A stretch of DNA of 9,304 nucleotides from JBGSYJ01 sp041748075 (GTDB taxonomy: Bacteria > Acidobacteriota > Thermoanaerobaculia > Gp7-AA8): the NCBI GenBank assembly GCA_041748075.1, contig JBGTDX010000093.1, forward strand, positions 1 to 9,304. The letters are read 5' to 3'. The notes below the pieces were generated by a model, which saw nothing but the letters and a program-made list of their open reading frames with translations, had not been told where the DNA came from and ran no database searches. Shown piece by piece: positions 5,751 to 9,304 of the stretch. A program made the translations under genes and the position numbers. How positions within the stretch are numbered: the stretch's first letter is position 1; every line of letters begins with the position of its first letter.

Positions 5751-6758
5751 GTGGATACGCCCAAATTTAATTCGTTCTCGATCGGCAGGGTGACGATTGA
5801 CCCGCCCCTGGCCCTGGCCCCGATGGCCGAGGTGACGGATACCTACTACCGTTCGCTCATCAAGGAGCTGGGGGGTGTAGGGCTCGTCGTCTCGGAGTTC
5901 GTCTCCTCGGAGGGGCTTACCCGAAAGAATAAACGCAGCCATGAGATGCTCGCATTTCATGAGAGCGAGCGCCCCGTGGCGATTCAGATCTACGGCGGCG
6001 ACCCGGACCGCATGGACGACGCGGCGGCTATCGTGGAAGCGAAGGGCGTCGACATCGTCGACATCAATATGGGCTGCCCCGTGAAGAAGATCGTGAACTC
6101 GGGCGCGGGCTCGGCGATGCTCAAGGACTTCGACAAAGCCGCCCGCACGGTCGAGAAGATCGTAAAGCGGGTGAAGATCCCGGTGACTGTCAAAGTACGG
6201 AAGGGGTGGGAGAGCGACGACGTGCTGCCGCTGCTCCAGCGTTTCGAGTCGATCGGCGTGGCTTCGATTGCCATCCACGGCCGGACTCGCAATGAGGCCT
6301 ACACCGGCGCGAGCGACTGGGCGTACATCGCGCACGTGAAGTCGGAACTGGGGATTCCACTGTTCGGGAATGGCGACGTGAAAACGCCGGAGGACGCAGT
6401 CCGGATGTTTCAACAGACGCAGTGTGACGGCGTGATGATCGGTCGCGCCGCTCTGCACAATCCCTTCATCTTCCGGGACATCAATGCCTACATTGCAGGC
6501 AGGACGGTCCCGGATGAGGCCGAGCGGCGGATCGAAGCGATGCGCAGGTACCTTTCCAAGATCGAAGCGGCGCCGCAGATCGACAAATGGAAGCTTCACA
6601 AGGCCAGGACGGTCATCGGGTGGTTCTCACGGGGCATTCCTCATGGGAAGGACCTCCGGCAGGGACTCCAGGACATCACGTCGATCGATGACGTTCAGCG
6701 GCTGCTCGACCTGGCGTCGGCCGGGTACGCGAGGGGAGAGTTGTCGGCCGTCATTTGA
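5751..6758 (+). CDS. dusB: tRNA-dihydrouridine synthase, DusB type
   Basis: This flavoenzyme reduces specific uridines in the tRNA D-loop to dihydrouridine using FMN and NADPH. The 335 residues form an FMN-binding TIM barrel and a C-terminal helical tRNA-binding domain (from about 245). Key motifs are APMAEVTD (23-30), NMGCPVKK (106-113) with the catalytic cysteine C109, TVKVRKGW (146-153), HGRTR (176-180), GNGDV (206-210) and the phosphate-binding GVMIGRAA (227-234). The family more often has APMAGVTD, so E27 replaces the common glycine. The start is GTG at 5751: an in-frame TAG at 5742-5744 rules out anything further upstream, and the next in-frame Met codon would remove part of the first strand. 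No Shine-Dalgarno sequence is obvious. It is divergent from htrA and codirectional with rimO, 139 bp away. Confidence 0.93.
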   Translation: MDTPKFNSFSIGRVTIDPPLALAPMAEVTDTYYRSLIKELGGVGLVVSEFVSSEGLTRKNKRSHEMLAFHESERPVAIQIYGGDPDRMDDAAAIVEAKGVDIVDINMGCPVKKIVNSGAGSAMLKDFDKAARTVEKIVKRVKIPVTVKVRKGWESDDVLPLLQRFESIGVASIAIHGRTRNEAYTGASDWAYIAHVKSELGIPLFGNGDVKTPEDAVRMFQQTQCDGVMIGRAALHNPFIFRDINAYIAGRTVPDEAERRIEAMRRYLSKIEAAPQIDKWKLHKARTVIGWFSRGIPHGKDLRQGLQDITSIDDVQRLLDLASAGYARGELSAVI

Positions 6759-6790
6759 GTTCTGAGTTCTGAGTTGTGAGTTGTGAGTTC
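6756..6790. repeat. Heptad tandem repeat TGAGTT(C/G), five units
   Basis: Five uninterrupted 7-bp units (TGAGTTC, TGAGTTC, TGAGTTG, TGAGTTG, TGAGTTC) begin exactly at the dusB stop codon, so the first unit supplies the TGA. Two similar units occur in inverted orientation after rimO at about 8376-8390. Slippage-prone heptad arrays of this type are known in intergenic DNA of several bacterial groups. Confidence 0.85.
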
Positions 6791-6847
6791 CCCTCTCCCC
6801 GAATTCAGATTCCTCAAGGGACGCAGTCTCCGGGCGGGGAGAGGGGA
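6789..6847. repeat. 13-bp inverted repeat upstream of rimO
   Basis: TCCCCTCTCCCCG at 6789-6801 and its exact reverse complement at 6835-6847 flank a 33-nt spacer. The arms share the CCCTCTCCC/GGGAGAGGG core with the palindrome downstream of rimO. The repeat lies directly after the heptad array and about 50 bp before the rimO start. No T run follows, so it is not a standard terminator. Confidence 0.7.
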
Positions 6848-6897
6848 GAGGCTCGCGGGAACAGACGCTCCCGGCGGCCGGTTCTCACATCGTTCCT

Positions 6898-8277
6898 ATG
6901 AATCAGAAAACTGAAGCGGTTATCGATCCTCAGCAGCCCGTCACCCGTGTCGGGATGATCTCCCTTGGCTGCCCGAAGAATCTCGTCGACGCCGAGATCA
7001 TGCTGGGCCAGCTCCGGCAGGAGTCCGAGGTGACGATCACGAACGACCTCGATGATGCCGACGTCGTGATCGTGAACACGTGCGGATTCATTGATGCGGC
7101 GAAGCAGGAGTCGATTGACACGATCCTCGAGATCTCCGGGCGCAAGGGCAGGGGTGTCAAGCGGCTCGTCGTCGCGGGATGCATGGTGCAAAAATACCGC
7201 GGCGACCTGCAGCAGGCCATTCCGGAGATCGATGCTTTCGTGGGACTCGACCATCTCGACGCGATCACCTCCGCGGTTACGGGAGCGCCGATGGACGAAT
7301 CCGCACCGGCGAAACGGAAGATGTCGGTGCGGCTGTACGAAGACCTTCCCCGCGTTCTCGCTGAGGGGACGTCGCACGCGTACCTGAAGGTCTCCGAGGG
7401 ATGCTCGAATGCCTGCACGTTCTGCGCGATTCCTCAGATGAGAGGCAAGTTCCGGAGCCGCTCGGTCGACTCGCTCGTGAGGGAAGCCACAGCGCTCGAG
7501 AGCCAGGGCGTGCGGGAGCTGTGTCTCGTCGCGCAGGATACGACGCGGTACGGTGAGGATCTCGGAATGTCCGGTGGGCTGACTCAACTCGTCCGCCGGC
7601 TTCTCGACGAGACGGGTTTCCAGTGGATTCGATTTCTCTATGCCTATCCCGGCAGCCTCGACTGGTCGCTGTTCGAACTGATGGGTCGCGAGAAGCGGTT
7701 TGTCTCGTACTGCGACATTCCGCTCCAGCATGTGAACGCGAAGGTGCTGGGGCTCATGCGGCGTCCCGGATCATCAAGCGAATATCGCGACATGATCGCG
7801 AAGATGCGCGACCTGGTTCCCGATCTTTCGCTGAGAACGACGTTCATCACCGGCCATCCGGGCGAAGGACCGAAGGAGTTCGGCGAGCTGTATGAATTCG
7901 TCGACTGGGCGAAGTTCGATCAGATGGGCGCGTTCTGTTACTCGCCGGAGGATGGAACACCGTCCGCGCGCATGGCCGATCTACCGACGCGCAAAACGGC
8001 CGAACGGCGACGCAAAAAGCTCATGGAGCTCCAGCAGGCGATCTCGCGCGAGCGCAACGAGGCTCGAGTCGGCCAGACTTACGACGCGATCATCACGGGC
8101 GTCTGTTCCGAGACCGAGCATCTGCTCGAGGGAAGGTTGATCTCGCAGGCTCCGGAGATCGATGGAAGGCTGCTGATCAATGACGGTCACGAGTTGCTGA
8201 GTGGGTTTCCCTCCTTCGCCCGTGTCACGCTCCACGACGCACATCCATACGATGTCGTCGGGGCGATCGTGGCCTGA
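6898..8277 (+). CDS. rimO: Ribosomal protein S12 (Asp) methylthiotransferase
   Basis: RimO is a radical SAM enzyme that adds a methylthio group to the conserved aspartate (position 88/89) of ribosomal protein S12. The 459 residues show the N-terminal methylthiotransferase domain (about 15-135) with the RimO signature SLGCPKNLVDAE and cluster ligands C25, C62 and C95. The radical SAM core (about 160-390) has C169-X3-C173-X2-C176 (in SEGCSNACTFCAIP), IPLQH, and RTTFITGHPGEG. The C-terminal TRAM domain (about 395-459) has GRLISQAPEIDG. SLGCPKN and NTCGFIDAAKQES separate RimO from the tRNA enzyme MiaB. The ATG at 6898 gives a short extension before the first strand; no ribosome binding site is evident. 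It follows dusB on the same strand and may be cotranscribed, though repeats fill the gap. Confidence 0.95.
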   Translation: MNQKTEAVIDPQQPVTRVGMISLGCPKNLVDAEIMLGQLRQESEVTITNDLDDADVVIVNTCGFIDAAKQESIDTILEISGRKGRGVKRLVVAGCMVQKYRGDLQQAIPEIDAFVGLDHLDAITSAVTGAPMDESAPAKRKMSVRLYEDLPRVLAEGTSHAYLKVSEGCSNACTFCAIPQMRGKFRSRSVDSLVREATALESQGVRELCLVAQDTTRYGEDLGMSGGLTQLVRRLLDETGFQWIRFLYAYPGSLDWSLFELMGREKRFVSYCDIPLQHVNAKVLGLMRRPGSSSEYRDMIAKMRDLVPDLSLRTTFITGHPGEGPKEFGELYEFVDWAKFDQMGAFCYSPEDGTPSARMADLPTRKTAERRRKKLMELQQAISRERNEARVGQTYDAIITGVCSETEHLLEGRLISQAPEIDGRLLINDGHELLSGFPSFARVTLHDAHPYDVVGAIVA

Positions 8278-8286
8278 TTCCACTGA

Positions 8287-8366
8287 GCCCTCACCCGCCT
8301 CGCTGACGCTCGGCACCCCTCTCCCGAGGGAGAGGGGTGCCGAGCAAAGCGAGGCGGGGTGAGGGC
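8287..8366. repeat. 80-bp intergenic palindrome downstream of rimO
   Basis: An inner perfect 17-bp stem (8309-8325 with 8328-8344) has a 2-nt centre. An outer stem (8287-8303 with 8349-8366) pairs throughout apart from one bulged base. The two stems are separated by 5 and 4 unpaired bases. The arms contain CCCTCACCC and CCCTCTCCC, resembling CCCTCACCC...CCCTCTCCC intergenic repeats I recall from many high-GC genomes. It starts 9 bp after the rimO stop and may help end or stabilise the rimO transcript, but no T run follows it directly. Confidence 0.8.
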
Positions 8367-8375
8367 CCAGCGCGT

Positions 8376-8390
8376 TCAGAACTCAGAACT
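8376..8390. repeat. Inverted copies of the TGAGTTC heptad
   Basis: TTCAGAACTCAGAACT reads, on the minus strand, as AGTTC-TGAGTTC-TGAA, about two units of the heptad found after dusB. It lies between the 80-bp palindrome and the terminator. Confidence 0.6.
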
Positions 8391-8424
8391 AAAAAAAAGG
8401 GCCACCTCGCGGTGGCCCTTTTCC
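8387..8424. terminator. Bidirectional Rho-independent terminator between rimO and the TonB-dependent receptor gene
   Basis: A perfect 12-bp stem, AAAAGGGCCACC (8395-8406) with GGTGGCCCTTTT (8411-8422), encloses the loop TCGC. On the minus strand it is followed by a run of eight T (complement of 8391-8398, partly inside the stem), ideal for ending the receptor gene 20 bp upstream. On the plus strand it is followed by TTTT within the stem, enough to also end rimO transcription. Confidence 0.9.
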
Positions 8425-8442
8425 ATGCTGCTGTGTGGCTGC

Positions 8443-9304
8443 TTAGAAGCGGAGCTTCGCGGCTGCCTGGTACTGACGCGCCGGGCTGTTGAAGTCGAGC
8501 CCCGTTGCGACTCCGTAGTTGTTGTTCCGAGTGATTGTGTACCGCAGGTTGCTTCCGGATCCGGTCTGAGTGATCCGGAACTCGCTCTGGTTGGACCCCG
8601 TGATGAACTTGTTCGCCGTGTTGAAAACGTTGAACACCTCGCCGATCAGCTCGATCTTCAGACCTGCCGGAAGGCCGAAGCTCTTGGAGAGGCGGAGATC
8701 GAGATTGCTGAAGTCCGGCTGATTCTCGGTGTTGCGTCCGAGGATTCGACCGCCACGCGAATTGATGTACTCGGCGAATTCCGCGGGAGTTGATCCACTT
8801 GCGGGGACCAGGTCGATGATGTTGCCGTTGCTGTCGACGAACACCGGCACGTTCACACCGATGCGTGAGAGACCGGTAAGGCTTCCCGGGCCGCCGCTGT
8901 AGAAAATGTTCCGGGTGTACGGCTGTCCTGTTCTCCAGTTGTATATACCGGCGACCATGAAGCCGTACGGAAGCTCGTACGTACCACTGGCCACGACGCG
9001 GTGCGTGATGTCGGTATCTGCCGGCCCTTCGCTCAGCTTGGGGTTGTACGGATCGTATGAGAAGGAGGTCGAAGAGGAGCGGGAGTTGGTGTCCTGATCG
9101 ATGGTCTCGGACCACGTGTAGTGAGCGAGCCAGCTGAGGCGGCTGTTGAGCGCGATCTTTCGCACACTCAGAGTGGCAGAGGTGTATTCACCCTCTGCGT
9201 CCGAAACGTTGAACCGCACATCGCGGAAAGCGGGATAAGGCTTGTTGGTCGTCGCCGTGGTGTACTGCGGCAGGTTGCCGAACACGATACCGGTCGGGAC
9301 CGCG
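8443..9304 (-). CDS. TonB-dependent receptor, C-terminal part (Oar-like), runs off the window
   Basis: The visible 286 codons are the C-terminal end of an outer-membrane beta-barrel that imports large substrates using TonB energy. The reading frame stays open to the window edge, so the start, signal peptide and plug domain are outside; the GTG at 9285 is internal, not a start. Barrel-strand patterns typical of the large Acidobacteriota Oar/carboxypeptidase-regulatory-like receptors are visible: DITHRVVASGTYELPYGF, NWRTGQPYTRN, NQPDFSNLDLRLSKSFGL and IGEVFNVFNTANKF. The protein ends in QAAAKLRF, with the terminal phenylalanine expected for Bam-dependent outer-membrane insertion. The substrate cannot be inferred. 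A strong terminator follows. Confidence 0.88.
   Translation of the reverse strand, partial: AVPTGIVFGNLPQYTTATTNKPYPAFRDVRFNVSDAEGEYTSATLSVRKIALNSRLSWLAHYTWSETIDQDTNSRSSSTSFSYDPYNPKLSEGPADTDITHRVVASGTYELPYGFMVAGIYNWRTGQPYTRNIFYSGGPGSLTGLSRIGVNVPVFVDSNGNIIDLVPASGSTPAEFAEYINSRGGRILGRNTENQPDFSNLDLRLSKSFGLPAGLKIELIGEVFNVFNTANKFITGSNQSEFRITQTGSGSNLRYTITRNNNYGVATGLDFNSPARQYQAAAKLRF

Noticed and set aside
5745..6599. 284-aa minus-strand open frame opposite dusB
   Set aside because: It is complementary to dusB, which has all expected Dus motifs; the product looks like an Arg/His-rich shadow.
8291..9115. 274-aa minus-strand open frame overlapping the receptor gene
   Set aside because: It is a frame-shifted shadow of the TonB-dependent receptor and runs through its terminator and the palindrome.

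Overview
The window is a high-GC bacterial chromosomal segment with mostly housekeeping genes. The mix suggests Acidobacteriota or a related soil phylum: an Oar-like TonB-dependent receptor, a DUF4230 protein, a DegP/HtrA protease beside a dihydrouridine synthase, scattered riboflavin genes, and the CGTCATCCTGAGCGAAGCGA-type intergenic palindrome. This taxonomic call is an inference from gene content and was not tested. I see no tRNA, rRNA, CRISPR array, prophage or complete insertion sequence.

Layout. Bases 1-227 hold a perfect 29-bp inverted repeat with degenerate copies. A membrane-anchored DUF4230 protein follows (+, 228-869), convergent with riboflavin synthase ribE (-, 876-1469). A divergent spacer then leads to an uncharacterised, cysteine-free 351-aa protein (+, 1638-2693), which converges on the bifunctional riboflavin enzyme ribD (-, 2704-3774). 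The 298-bp gap upstream of ribD is mostly a foldback, MITE-like element (3786-3970) with 26-bp terminal inverted repeats. A hairpin terminator then follows the htrA-type periplasmic protease (-, 4073-5581). Divergent from htrA are dusB (+, 5751-6758) and rimO (+, 6898-8277). The window ends inside a TonB-dependent receptor gene read from the minus strand (8443 to the edge), which has a strong terminator.

How the genes relate. RibD and RibE act at the early-middle and last steps of riboflavin synthesis. They are not in one operon: each has its own start-proximal promoter-like sequence, and an unrelated opposite-strand gene lies between them. DusB modifies tRNA and RimO modifies ribosomal protein S12, so they form a small translation-modification pair. 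HtrA handles misfolded envelope proteins, and its upstream region carries an ECF-sigma-like promoter, which fits that role.

No obviously new multi-gene system is visible. The most unusual signals are non-coding: the foldback element abutting the ribD start, where the element end and the flank together make a TAGAAT -10 box; -10 boxes 6-8 nt before several start codons, suggesting leaderless mRNAs; and composite repeats (TGAGTTC heptads plus a CCCTCTCCC palindrome) that bracket rimO in inverted orientation.
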